The notes beneath the pieces are model-generated. The model worked only from the letters and a program-made list of their open reading frames with translations. It did not search any database and was not told the DNA's origin. The translations under genes and the position numbers were made by a program. From Ashinkailepas kermadecensis (Eukaryota > Arthropoda > Thecostraca > Neolepadidae), in NCBI GenBank assembly GCA_034440615.1, contig JAOTOM010004780.1, positions 248,001 through 312,000 of the forward strand: a stretch of 64,000 bases of DNA. Direction: 5' to 3'. This document shows, piece after piece, positions 45,363-57,479 of this stretch. How positions within the stretch are numbered: the first letter of the stretch is position 1; each line of letters opens with the position of its first letter.

Positions 45363-46194
45363 CTCCCAGCCATGGCGCGGGTAATTTTATGGTTGGCTTG
45401 CAATATTAAATGCTGGGACACTTCTCATACCTTAGCAGCTGATGGCAAGTCGAGCGGTCAGTATAGCTTGAGGCTCGGTGTAAAGCTAACAAAAATGCAG
45501 TTAATTTTCAATGTGGTGAAACTCAGTATGCAGTTCAGATTTTGGACCGAGCCAGGACCAGACAGGTCCAAATTCAAGACAGATGTCTCCCCTCCCACAC
45601 TGATACGATTCCTTAGATGAGGCATGCCAGCGACCGGTCTGTACACTGTAAAAAAAGATTAGCACCCCTTTGGTGCTATTTCAAATGTAAAATTCCAGCT
45701 CCACAGGGCTGCTTGATTTAAGCATCTTTTTGTAGTTGGCATCGCATCGCAAAATTTCAAGTGCTAAATATAAGCATGGTGCTTATATCTAGCACCTCTT
45801 TATTCGGCTATATTTAGTAGCATGGTACTTGAAATGAGCACCCATGGGGTGCGTGCGCTTTAGCACCCCCAGGGTGCTAGTTTTTTCTCACGCCAAAAAC
45901 CAGCACCTCCTGGGTACGGTTCGCCTATGGTGCTAGCATATTTAGCACCCATTGGGTGCTAAAACCGAAATTGGACTCCTTGATAGTAGCGTACGGGTGT
46001 TGCTGACTTACGGTATTGATACGAACGGAGTACTTCTTTTGCTACATGCTTACGTCCGATACTCATCTTAAATATTACAGCGAACAGGAATCAGGATGCT
46101 TACAGGGGATATATCCTTTTAATGCATTCGTATGCAATTAGCAATGCAAAGGAATACGTATTTCTTACTTTGCAAATAGCAAAGGAGGACATGC

Positions 46195-46197
<3 letters not shown>

Positions 46198-46257
<60 letters not shown>
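46198..46257. repeat. (TA)n microsatellite
   Basis: About 30 TA dinucleotides inside the 2.8-kb TIR element. Confidence 0.97.
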
Positions 46258-46260
<3 letters not shown>

Positions 46261-46827
46261 GCAAATTTAGTATGTATTTCAATGAAGTACTTGAACAGGA
46301 AAATATTAGAGGTTCCTCCTTAATTTCAATCTCAAATTTTGCAACTAAACAACCTAATCTGATGTATCCTAACCCAGTTGATTGCTTAATGAAGGAAAAT
46401 GTGTGTAATACTTTTATCATGGACACCTTAAATGACAATAATACCAAATAAACCAGCGAAACCTAACCCAGACAATTTATTTTATTTGTTTATGCAAGCT
46501 CCACATTTATCACAGTTCAGTCTTACATGGCACAGTGCCAGTCAAGAATAAATGGTGACGTAAAGAGCAGATCCACTGGCTCCATGGCTACATAATTATG
46601 AACAAATACAATCCATAATAATGCTATACAGTCATAACGTGTTAAAACGTAAAAAGAGCCCCAGTGGCCCATCTCGGTTAAGCCTATAAAATTATCTGGT
46701 AGCAACAATTGGTGGTGATAATCCAGCCTCTGCTATATCCAGGATAATCTAGGCTAGCTTTCTTTCAGCTAATAAATTCTGAGCAGCACAATAAACCATC
46801 CACAAGCCATTGTCTGAGAAATAATTT

Positions 46828-46853
46828 TTTTTTTTTTTTTTTTGGGGGGGGGC
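46828..46853. repeat. T-run joined to G-run
   Basis: About 17 T followed by 9 G inside the 2.8-kb TIR element. Confidence 0.9.
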
Positions 46854-47448
46854 ACAGAATAGGCTGCAACTGGCATAGCCCACTCAGCTTCTCAGGGTCC
46901 ATAGATGAATAATAATGCAAAAAATTACATTTCAGCTTGTTTGTCCCATGGCAATAACGCATATGCCTTGCTAAGCATGCCAGGTACTATGTGTTGTCAA
47001 GCTCAGGTATGTAAGTGATTGTAGCTTGAGGTTGGATCAACTGCGAAAGTCATCCAGCGCCCGTAATTTCAGGGGTGCATGCAGCGAGGTTGGCAAGATG
47101 CTAACATAATCATATTGATACCAGGGATGTGGAAAAACATTTGCTGTGAAGACACAGCCACCTTGTGCAGACTATGTCAGGCATGTGATTCGGGATCCAG
47201 AGGTTCTCTTGATCCCAGAGAGACTTCTCTTCTTCGCTTTAATCTTGCCGCACGATTGCACCGATTCGCACGCCATCGAATCTCAAACCAAAATGGCCGA
47301 ATGTTCATGCAGTTTTTTCGTTAAGCAGCGTTAAGGTGCTAATATTCCCGCCAATTTTTCTACGCTGCTTATATTAACTACCCAACTGCTAACTGTAAGC
47401 AGACATAGAGTGCTCAAACTCCCGCCAAAAAACACGGACCGTAGCAGT

Positions 47449-48222
47449 AGTCGGTTTTACAGCGAAAATTTGCTCCCAGGTCACGTGGTCTCAGGAACAA
47501 GATAGAGGGAGAAGACCCGGCATAGTGATCTGCATAAATTAAAAGCGACCACCAAATCTAATTCTCACATAAGTTTTAATACCGAAATAGGTTTTAGTAT
47601 TAACGCTGCTGAAATAAGTAGAATTAAACTTACGAATATCAGCAAATTGCAATACGCTTTCTAATTTACGTCGAGACTTCACTCAGCTCTACGGTATCTG
47701 GCAGCCGACGGATGACTGCCAGATGACAGATTGGCGCTGTGGTTAAATTAGCGAAGGATGCGGTTATTAGCCAACTTCCTGAGCAACGGTAGAGAAAATG
47801 ATAACAAAATTACACTTATCGATGTCAACCAAGTTTATAAATCCATACCTGATACTGCCGATATGCTCACGCCGCACAACTAATAAATATTCACAACACA
47901 CCCCACGAGTAGGACGCTCGTGCACCGACTGATTTGTTGCCTGCCGCGTACTGGATATAGGTTTCGGAATATAAAATGGTTTAAAGAAAATTATACTAAA
48001 CCAATCAGTCTAAAATCGTTTTATTCTCACCACCAAGAAACAAGTTTTGTCAATGAAAAAGCTGAGAAAATTGAGTGAAATCAATTCTTGTTAATGATAA
48101 ATGTTCTTCGATGTACTTTTTTAGTTCATGTCTGGAATGTTTAGGTGAAGCAAGGAATGACTTGGAAGGATGAAAAGCGACTAGACGGGAGAGCAAATTG
48201 CCGCTGTAAAACCGACTAGTGC
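47449..48222. repeat. Internal inverted repeat within the TIR element
   Basis: AGTCGGTTTTACAGCG followed by an AAATTTGCTCCC segment at about 47449-47482 recurs inverted at about 48186-48222 (GGGAGAGCAAATT, then CGCTGTAAAACCGACT). Arms of about 32 bp enclose roughly 700 bp. It could be an older nested insertion. Confidence 0.7.
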
Positions 48223-48471
48223 TAGATATGAGCAGTTGCATTATTCTGGACTGCTTGGCACAACACTCATGGCTGCTAAGATCAAGCATCCTCATTCTTG
48301 CCGTCTAGTATCTGCAGGCTAGAATTAGCCGCCTCCAGCCGAATAGCACATGTGGTGCTTGTTGCTAGCATCCTTATGCTTGTTACTAGTATCCTAAGGG
48401 AAAAGCGTTGTTTGAAGCAGTCACTTAGCATGCAATTAGCAGCAAAAGTGCTAATCATTTTTTACAGTGTA

Positions 48472-49780
48472 AGATGATTTTGCCAGTGTACAAACCCCCT
48501 ATCCAGCCATCATTCTAACTGTGTCGTGGAGGTGAATGGGTTTTGTTGTCAATTTTCTGTTCCGTGGAGTTTTGTGGGGCAGCTGGTGCGGTTTTGGCAT
48601 CCAACAGTTCTGTGCTAGTCTGATGGTCATGAGTGTGCAGTACATGAGTGGCGAAGTTTACGTTAGGAGCAATGCCACAACTGCTTTTTTGGTAGTCAAT
48701 GCATTTCATGTTAGAATATGAGTTTTGTTGCTCAGCACTGGTGCATCTTCCCGCCCAGTACGCCATCTTGCCGGCCAGTGCGCCACTCTTTACAGACTGG
48801 GTTAGTGCCACAAAGCAAAAAGGGTATCTGCTTAACCTCCATGACATGCACCGTTCAAGGTGTGCATTTGTGTTACTTTAAAAAAAAGAATATAACTTTA
48901 GCGGTGGGTATGTGAAACATAGTCCCATTGTCGCCAGAATGTTGATGTGCAGGTAAATTTCTGATGTAAATTAATATCTAGATGGCTGCGATTGTTTTAG
49001 CACTTCTAAAGACCACTTACCCATAATTTGCACTTGTTTTATTGGATTGCCACACTGAAATAGAATTGATCCCTCCCCCGCCGTTTGATGTTGGCACTTG
49101 ATGAGGGGCCACGATATCCAATTGAAGGGGTGACTGACCACATTTGGCACTTTAGAACTCTAATTGTGGGCACAAACCCCGCAGTCTCTAACAACACTTG
49201 CTAGCACTTACTTCATATCATAGTGCACGAACTTTGAGATAAGCATGCCATGGATAACATTTCCTGTTACATTATATTGATGAACATTAGTAATAATGTG
49301 CCTGATGATTTGCAGCAGATATTCCACATTGGTATTGGGTAAATGTGTACATTTGTTCTTAAGGTATATACAATCCCGCTTTCTTCAATATCCTTCAATT
49401 TTTCTTGCTTTATTCTCTTTGCTATTCCTGGTTTTCTGGTTGATCCCGCTTGTCGACTTCGCTTGTCGACTGCATTTAAATTTATCGGCATGGAAACGTG
49501 TGGGCTGCTGAGCTGCAGCACAGTGACCCACTTCACCACTTTCGAAATGAATCACCTGTACAAGTCACTATGAGTTAAGGGAAACAATACTTGACCATAT
49601 TTTGAGGACAATTAAGCGTTGTTTCATAACATATTACACTTAAATTTAAATGCCGTGTCAATGGCTTCTGCTTGTGGGCATAAGTTTTGCCTTGGAATTG
49701 ACATTCCCAGGGAGGAACTGGCATGCAGTGCCATACAGGTAGACGACACAAGACACCTTAGTATCACCCACGCTGATGAC
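48472..49780. other. Unannotated stretch
   Basis: No gene recognised. Small frames only, with no motif I recognise. Confidence 0.35.
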
Positions 49781-50360
49781 ACATAACATCTTAGCACCAC
49801 ACGCGCTGATGACACATAACATCTTAGCACCACGCACGCTGATGACACATAACATCTTAGCACCACACACGCTGATGACACATAACATCTTAGCACCACG
49901 CACGCTGATGACACATAACATCTTAGTACCACACACGCTGATGACACATAGCATTTTAGCACCACACACGCTGATGACACAGCATTTTAGCACCATATAC
50001 GCCAATGACACATAACATCTCAGCACCACACACGCTGATGCCACATAACAGCTTTTTCACCTAAATTCGGACATAACATCTTAGCACCACACGCGCTGAT
50101 GACACATAACATCTTAGCACCACGCACGCTGATGACACATAACATCTTAGCACCACACACGCTGATGACACATAACATCTTAGCACCACGCACGCTGATG
50201 ACACATAACATCTTAGTACCACACACGCTGATGACACATATCATTTTAGCACCACACACGCTGATGACACAGCATTTTAGCACCATATACGCCAATGACA
50301 CATAACATCTCAGCACCACACACGCTGATGCCACATAACAGCTTTTTCACCTAAATTCGG
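49781..50360. repeat. 33-bp minisatellite inside a 290-bp tandem duplication
   Basis: The 33-bp unit is ACATAACATCTTAGCACCAC followed by ACACGCTGATGAC. The whole block of about eight units plus a unique end (GCTTTTTCACCTAAATTCGG) occurs twice, 49781-50070 and 50071-50360. The copies are nearly identical, including the order of unit variants; one clear difference is G at 49951 versus T at 50241. Confidence 0.95.
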
Positions 50361-51455
50361 ATTGTTATTCGGAACAATTGCAAGAATTGCCTACAAAAAC
50401 CATCGCCCGCACCTCAACATTACCGCAGATCGCATCACTGACATCGCCACCACTGGGGTCCCTGGGGTCTGCACCCCACCTGATTTTTTTTTGGTGGCGT
50501 CCGACCCACCTAGAAAACTGGGAAGCTTCAGGAAGATACTCTTCCCCAGCCCTCATGTTTTGAAGTCCGTACACAGGTTAGCGATGCGATACCCGCTTGT
50601 GCCTCACATCCGTCAGCGTTCTCGTGTCTGAGTTGGAAAACGAGTAACCTATCTCGCTCTATGATGGTCGAAACACTTGCAATGCTTTTTGTCAGCATGG
50701 GACATCTCCCATGCTGATGCTTAGTGTTTAGTAAGCTGAGCAAAAATCACGACGTTTTCACTGTTTGCTGGCGATTAGAGGGTAAACACCACGCAGACAG
50801 TCACCGTCTTACTACTCTGACATGGAAGTCGTTCCCACGCCCCGGGTTCGATCCTAAGCCTCGAAGTCCCTCCTACACACCAAGAAAATCGTTCCCAAGC
50901 CCCATCTGGAAACTGAAGGCGGCGACACACTTGGGAAACGCCACCGTGTTCTCATTGAAAGGTAACACAGAAAGCGTGTCCACCTCTTCACAGTGCGATT
51001 GGCAGGATCGGCGTCTCGACCTGTGCCGTGACCCGTCCAATTGTCCTGATCATGTAGCTGCAAGCTGTGACAAACTTTGACCAAATCACCGCTCTGGTGG
51101 CGTGACGAACACGGTCAGATCCATCGCCGTGTGACATCCCGGCAGGTATGGCCAAACTTTGCAACTGGTCGCAAATTAAATACTTCGCGACGCAAATTAT
51201 GCATGACGAAAGGTGTACGCCGGAAGAAATAGTTGTCACATTTCAGTCGTGAAGTGTGCGCGCAGATTTCATCGATGTTTATTGCAGCACCTCGACAACT
51301 TGTCCATTCCTCATTGGCGACCCTTCCTGTCCGCTCGCGCCCATCAGGCACGCCGTGCCCAAGTGTGGCTCCAAGCATGGTTCACACGCGAAGTCGTAGC
51401 CGCACGCAGATCAGTCCAGTGAAGCTGGCCTACGTATCCACACCCGACCAACATG
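50361..51455. other. Unannotated stretch
   Basis: No gene recognised. CCGGGTTCGATCCT at 50840-50853 resembles a Pol III B box, but the nearest A-box-like sequence is about 70 bp away, too far for a tRNA. A short phrase (GAAAATCGTTCC and CTGAAAACTGAAGG-like) near 50885-50925 recurs near 52645-52700. Confidence 0.35.
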
Positions 51456-51545
51456 CAGCACAACCGGGCAAACACAAAACACACACATGACAGATGACAT
51501 ACAGCACAACCGGGCAAACACAAAACGCACACATGACAGATGGCT
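51456..51545. repeat. 46-bp tandem duplication
   Basis: CAGCACAACCGGGCAAACAC and following sequence occurs at 51456 and again at 51502. Confidence 0.9.
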
Positions 51546-51599
51546 CCTCGAATCAGTAGCGACTAGCCGGCTTCAGAACCAGAATATATCCAGCTCCGC

Positions 51600-51836
51600 G
51601 ATCAGAAGGAGCCCATGCGCTTCGCATTAGGCGTATGCGCTCTTTGCATTAGAAGGCACTCACGCGCCTCGCATTAAAAAGGGCCCACGCGATACGCATC
51701 GGAAAGAGACCGCAATCTTCGCATTAGGAGTCCAGCGCTTCGCATTAGGAGCCCAGCGCTTCGCATTAGGAGCCCAGCGCTTCGCATCAGGCGTCAACAA
51801 GCTTCGCATTAGAATGAGTGCGCGCTTCGCGTTAGA
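51600..51836. repeat. Degenerate 21-bp array (CGCTTCGCATTAGGAG)
   Basis: About ten copies of a ~21-bp unit AGCGCTTCGCATTAGGAGCCC, clean in the middle (51725-51790) and decayed at both ends, a gradient common in ageing arrays. Confidence 0.85.
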
Positions 51837-51839
51837 CGG

Positions 51840-53048
51840 AGCCTACACACTTCGTGGCTACAGTTTGCTTTCTTTTCCACATTGGTGAACTGATGCCGAC
51901 TGGTGTGATTGTGAGCCGCGCACCCGGCCGCCAGAACTGAGCCTGCGCCCCGCACAGTGATTTCCACGCTATGAATGTATTCGTCCGAGGCGACGTAGAC
52001 GCAACAGACGAACACTACGGTGGTTCGGATTTTCGTGCGTCATCGCGTGGTTTGACATATTTCAGGCGGCAGTCATCACAGACACCCACCCGCGGCCGCC
52101 GCAGTCAATCCGGCCAGAAGAGAGGCGGCGGAGGACCAAGGTATTGTCATCAACGGCTCAGTAAGCATCCTGCAAGTGATCGTGAATCGGATTGTAGCAC
52201 TTTCCGTGCGAAGGGTTGCGGATTGGGTTTTGCGGTCGTTGTGAAACAGGGCTTTTACTATTTCAGCCGATATGCATATCGGCAAAGAGCCATACGGGCA
52301 GAGCGGCACACGACTGTTTGTAGCCGCATATTTAATGGTGGTAGGTCTAACAGTGTGCGGTCCACGTTATAACCTGCCATTTTATGACCACGGGAATATG
52401 TTACCACGGGGAGGTGGGGGTCGGCTGTTTATGTTCAGATGATACGCGAGCATAGGAACATGGGACGAGCAGGTGCTGAGCTTTCGATCAGCTGAACAGA
52501 AGATTTTGATTGCACAAACACAAACAATGAATGTTGGGCCCTAGAACCAGAGGTGCTCAAATCCGAATTTCTTGCGTTAAGGCGGGGGAGGAGGAATGGG
52601 GGGGGGTGACAGAATACGGTCGCGGCCTCACTCCTCCAGTTTGAAAATCGTTCCTGCACGCCTGTAGTTTTATTCCCCCACCTGAAAACTGAAGGTGGTG
52701 ACTTCAATGCCACGAGAACACCAAAGGTGTGGAACACTGCTTGCCATCCCCTAAGGAAGTCCAAGACCAAGTCCAAGAATACAAGAATGCAACGCAGATG
52801 CATCAGGCGCGGTTGTGGATTTGGATATTGGAGGCAGCATGTTTCTCGACATTGCTTAAATGCATAATAGTGGAAGCACAGAGGAGCTCATTTACCGTTT
52901 TCGTTGAATATAATACGCGGCCAAAACAAGACAAGGCATGAATTGTTTACAGCAGCACTCCAAAACCCGCAGCAATCCAAAAATATGGCCATTTGAGAAA
53001 AAACTTTTCTTTTGGTTTGCTTGACTTATCTTGACCATAAGCGGTGTC
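51840..53048. other. Unannotated stretch
   Basis: No gene recognised. A 133-aa plus frame (51971-52372) is arginine and serine-rich without a motif I recognise. Confidence 0.3.
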
Positions 53049-53056
53049 ATCAAAGC

Positions 53057-54889
53057 CAATGGCGGATCCAGGGGAGAGGCCACTGCCCCCCCCCCCTCTT
53101 TGAGCCCCTTTTTAGCCTAGGGGGTCATGGAAGACGTGTTTCAACATAGGCCGTGACGAAGCACACATTAAATTTGGCACTCCAGGGAGCTTCCGGGCGA
53201 CTGGTCAAAGCCCCAGGACCGACTTGGAGGGCCACTGGGACGATGAAACGGGCCGGGAAGATTGAGGGGGTCCAATTCCGGTGAAGAGGGTGCCTGAGTC
53301 GACAGGGAGTTCCTATGCGCAGACGATGAGGGCCACGGTCCGGGCCAGCATGAAGGGCATCTAGACCGACGGAGTCGTTGAACCGCCCCTCCCCCGAGTG
53401 TTTGAAGGGCCCGCGGGCCGACAGAATGGCCCCACCAGTAAAAAGAACAACTGAGCCAGCGTTGAGGGTCGCTGAGCCGACGGGTAAGGTCACTGAACCG
53501 ATGGAGAGAGCACCTAGCGGCCGGAGAGCAACCCGACCCGATATGAAGAGCTCCTGAGCTCAGGGGCGCACACAGGGCTTTCGAAAGGTGACACACATGC
53601 GCTTAAAGGTTCCCTGGGAGACTGGGCAACCTTTGAGTGATATGGGCCCCTTGTTTACTCAGAAGCTGATTTGTTGGCTCGGGGATCCTCTCATACTGGC
53701 CGAGGCCATCTCCGCGTCAGACCGAGAACCCTTTCAACGACCCGGAGCCTCTTCCGTCAGTACGGGTCCTTCACATCGGCCCAGGGCCTACTCGTCGACT
53801 TGGGACTTTCTCCGATGGCCTGTGATCTTTTCCGGTGCCCAGGACCCTCTCTTTCGGATCAGTGGTCCTCTCTCTGTCGGTTCAGAAGCTCCTCTTCGTT
53901 GGCTCAGAGACACTTTTAACTGGCCAGGGCCTTCTCCGTCAGCTCGGGGGCCTTCCATCGACCCTGACTCCTCCGACCGTCTCACGTTTGCCAGGCCAGG
54001 CCACGTTCGCCAGGCCTCAGACCAGAGGCGTCTGCCTGTGGGCACTTTCCATTGACTCTGTGGAATTATTCATCGGCTCGAGATCGCCTCTATTAGTCCG
54101 AGGCCCCTTATTCGTCGGCCCAGGAGCCCCTCACATCAGTCCAGAGACAATTCACATCCGTACTTGTTCTCCACTAGTCATCCAATCTCTCAAGCTGTCA
54201 GGGGTCCATCTAGCTCACCATCACCAGCTCTCAAGCGGGGCAGTGTTCCCGTGAGGCCTCAAGGGGTCTGCTCGCTCCCATTGGCCCCTCAATCGAACCA
54301 GCTTTGTCCGCTTTCGAAAATCGAAATCGACCTTCGGGCTTTTGTTGGATTATGGATTCTCTTGGTCCGAAAATGTAACGTTCTTCCCCTCTCAAATGGA
54401 CTCCTTCCGAATCTATGAGGGAAGAGGGGTCCCTTGCCCCTCGTGCGCTAAGTATATGTGCTGTAAACAGAGTCACAGCTAAGGGGGTGGCCCCCTTAGC
54501 ACCCAAAAATACACCAGATGAAGCGAAATTTTTTGAGTTTTTGGCACGCAAAACTCTCGGAATTTTAACCACGCATACTTGTGAAAAATATTCGGTGTGC
54601 TTAGCGCGCCGGAAACTTTCTTAGTCTCATCACACTTTTTTTTTGGTCGGCCCCCTTAGAGAAATCCTGGCTGCGCCACTGGTTGCAAACTGTTACGACG
54701 ACGCCAACCCACGAAGACTAACACTAGCTATAGCAGGATGCCACCTACAATGCAGCGCAAATATTTTCGACGTGCACTGCCCCGGTCAACAACAACAAAC
54801 AAAAAATCATGATAATGGCACTAAAGCCCAAGGGGCACCCAAATTCTGGATGCCTCCACTCCATAGCCCAAATTCTGGATCCGCCACTG
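53057..54889. mobile_element. hAT-like non-autonomous element, 1.83 kb, filled with tandem arrays
   Basis: Left end CAATGGCGGATCCAG; right end inverted CAGTGGCGGATCCAG (14 of 15 match). The flanks ATCAAAGC (53049-53056) and ATCAGAGC (54890-54897) match at 7 of 8. The interior from about 53180 to 54260 consists of degenerate ~20-bp GC-rich repeats (GGGCC, GACGG and GAGGG phrases). These run in one sense before about 53570 and in the reverse sense after about 53640, so the interior is loosely palindromic. A second MITE is nested at 54468-54681. No transposase is visible. Confidence 0.8.
54468..54681. mobile_element. Nested hAT-like MITE, decayed TSD
   Basis: Left end CAGAGTCACAGCTAAGGGGG; right end inverted CAGTGGCGCAGCCAGGATTT. 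The flanks GCTGTAAA (54460-54467) and GTTGCAAA (54682-54689) match at 6 of 8. The right end belongs to the same group as 22710 and 34911. It is inserted inside 53057-54889. Confidence 0.68.
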
Positions 54890-55019
54890 ATCAGAGCACA
54901 AGTGGTGACGTCATCTTTTGAGACGTTAATTATAATTGGCAAAAGCTACCACACGGAGCCAATCACTTATCGTAATCGAAGCTGGTTATCGATATTGATC
55001 AGGGTGGTAATCTGCTCCC

Positions 55020-55600
55020 AAGGCTTGACATTTGAAGACCACTGAATTCGCAAGCAGCTGTTGTCGTCGCGTTTACTTCGGAAGTCGGGTTCGTGTGGTC
55101 TGAATTGGCAGGTCTCCTGCCAGACGTCACAGGCGCGGATATAGATACACATTTTCAGGATTTATACATCAGCAATCTGTTGCTGGACCAACAACTGAAA
55201 ATTTTAGATAATTGAGCGTGTTCTGTTTGCTTATTTATAGGTTAATTTAGTCGCTTAAATAATTTGAACATTTTCAGATCAACGTGATTGATATGGCCGG
55301 AGTCCACCATTGGGAGGTCATGACGATTACTTGTCGCTAGTGGCCGTTGTATCCCAGATTTCCTACCAGACGACATTCCAGGCGCGGATGGAGATGAATA
55401 TTTTCGGGGTTCGTGCATAAACAAGGTTGTTACTGAACCAAACACTAGGGTCGTTTTAGGTAATCGAGCATGCTCTGTTTGTATATGTATAGCTTAATTT
55501 GGTCGCTGATGCAATTTAAACATTCTTAGACCGACGTAATATACTTGGCCCGACACCATTTGGATGTCATGACGGTTGCTTCTCGCTGGCGGCCGATGTG
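55020..55600. repeat. Diverged ~252-bp tandem repeat, about 2.3 copies
   Basis: GTTAATTTAGTCGC near 55241 and CTTAATTTGGTCGC near 55493 mark equivalent points 252 bp apart. The preceding segments (CAGGCGCGGAT, ATTTTCAGG and TGCTCTGTTTG phrases) align between copies. Identity is modest, so this is an old duplication or short satellite. Confidence 0.75.
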
Positions 55601-56045
55601 AAGCGGACAGGTGAACGCAGTGGCGGCGCCGCGCCGCACCCCGAACACCGCAGCCACCCATCAGCGGCGGCCGCAGACGTCCGAGAGTCATGTGCACACA
55701 GCCGGATGTCGGCGACGGCCACCGGCGACGGCCACCACCCGCCGGTGACTCTCGTCAGTATTCGGCGAACGCCTGAGTCAGGCCGGGCCGGCTTGCTCAC
55801 GCCGCGCTGCACTTGAGTCACTTGGCTCGACTCATCGTCCGGTCGGCGCACGCTTCTGGACTGTTCGTCGGGCGTGACGCTCGCCTCGCCGTACTTACTC
55901 GACCGTCTCAGTCACAGGCCGACGGTGCGGCGCCGGCGACAGGTCACTTGGCGGACTTGACTCACCGCCGACCGGCCGGCGCCGCGGCGAGTGCTGAGTG
56001 TTCGGCCGTCACCGGCAGCCATCGACCTCGGCGGCCCGCGCGCGA
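55600..56045. other. CpG-rich non-repeat flank of the 50-bp array
   Basis: GC- and CpG-rich sequence on the 5' side of the 50-bp minisatellite, with short GGCGACGGCCACC repeats at 55715-55742. No gene recognised. Confidence 0.35.
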
Positions 56046-56606
56046 TTCACCGGCTATGTCCGGCCTACGCCACGTGGCCGGCGGCAGCTCGACTCACCAC
56101 CGGCTGTGTCCGGCCTGCACCACGTGGCCGTCGACTCACCACCGGCCATGTCCGGCATACACCACGTGGCCGTCGGCAGCTCGACTCACCACCGGCTGTG
56201 TCCGGCCTGCACCACGTGGCCGGCGGCAGCTCAACTCACCACCGGCTGTGTCCGGCCTGCACCACGTGGCCGGCGGCAGCTCAACTCACCACCGGCTGTG
56301 TCCGGCCTACACCATGTGGCCGGCGGCAGCTCAACTCACCACCGGCTGTGTCCGGCCTACACCATGTGGCCGGCGGCAGCTCGACTCACCACCGGCTGTG
56401 TCCGGCCTGCACCACGTGGCCGGCGGCAGCTCGACTCACCACCGGCCATCTCCGGCCTGCACCACGTGGCCGTCGACTCACCACCGGCCATGTCCGGCCT
56501 ACGCCACGTGGCCGGCGGCAGCTCGACTCACCACCGGCCATGTCCGGCCTGCACCACGTGGCCGGCGGCAGCTCGACTCACCACCGGCCATGTCCGGCCT
56601 ACACCG
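56046..56606. repeat. 50-bp minisatellite with a CACGTG palindrome in nearly every unit
   Basis: About 11 units of 50 bp (CGGCGGCAGCTCGACTCACC, ACCGGCTGTGTCCGGCCTGC, ACCACGTGGC), including 39-bp units that lack the CGGCAGCTCG part. Nine units have CACGTG and two have CATGTG. As 50 is not a multiple of three, all three plus frames are open and encode the same cyclic peptide (213-265 aa frames). Confidence 0.95.
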
Positions 56607-56609
56607 GTA

Positions 56610-57474
56610 GCCGTGTCAGCGAGTCGAGCTGAGTCGAGCTGCCGCGGCCGCAAGACGAGCATTGCGACCGCAGCGGGGAGGTGCACTCGAGTCTGTCTAC
56701 TTATTCTGGGGGCGTCTACTCGAGATGAACTGACCAGGCAGGTTTCGACCTGTTTCATTTTCACTCTGGCTATTGTTTGACTCGGATAACTATGGTCACG
56801 TAATCAAGTAACCGCTCGGCAGTGGAATTATGGGAAGCCACACACTTGCGCTGAAGCCGATGAACCTTTGGCTCGACGTCACCGATTGCCGACACAGGTA
56901 ATACTGTGCAGATGGAGACATCGTGGCCACCTCTTACCGGAGAAAACATTGGACATTAACCATATTATGGTTGTGCTCTTTTTGGCCTAAAGCTGTAAGG
57001 AGCGGATTCCGTCCTCTAAGATCTCGGGATCTATTGGACCGGTTTGAAAACGGAATAGCTCAAGCAAATTCTACTGACCTAATCTACGTATTTAGAATGG
57101 AAAACTTGACAAGTCCCGCAATGGCCAAGTTAGGAGGCAAAAATTGCAGGGGGTGAATTGATCAAAACATTTCGGGCTGTTTGTATTTTACACCGATACA
57201 GTTGTGCATGGTTAGCCATACATCGTCCTTAATGGTTCAACACATTTGATGTACATACATGCACATGCAAAACATCCGATGGCGTAGACAGGAGCCTGAG
57301 GAAAGTAGTGGGTATCCTTTGTCCTTCGAAGCTGATAATTATTCACAGCCAGTGCCACAAATACCTATTATTTTGTCATTCATAGCTATTGTGAATGCTT
57401 GCCGCGACATTGTTGTCCAGATGAATCACCAGGAAGCTATTCTAGGGAGGATCCTGAGAGGCCTGAGTGGGAAG
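56610..57474. other. Unannotated stretch
   Basis: No gene recognised. A 79-aa plus frame (57259-57498) has no motif I know. Confidence 0.3.
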
Positions 57475-57479
57475 GCTGC

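Larger units (their letters stand above)
45644..48469. mobile_element. 2.8-kb TIR element with TA target duplication
   Basis: Terminal inverted repeats of 22 bp with one mismatch begin CACTGTAAAAAAAGATTAGC at 45644 and, inverted, CACTGTAAAAAATGATTAGC at 48469. It is flanked by TA on both sides (45642-45643 and 48470-48471). The left 300 bp contains many GCACC...GGTGC motifs (about 45661-45965) that could be subterminal binding sites. No transposase-like frame is visible, so it is non-autonomous or gutted. It contains a (TA)n tract and an internal inverted repeat. A TA duplication is shared by several superfamilies, so I leave it unnamed. Confidence 0.85.

Noticed and set aside
50765..50860. 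tRNA or SINE head at CCGGGTTCGATCCT
   Set aside because: The A-box-like sequence is about 70 bp away and no stems form.
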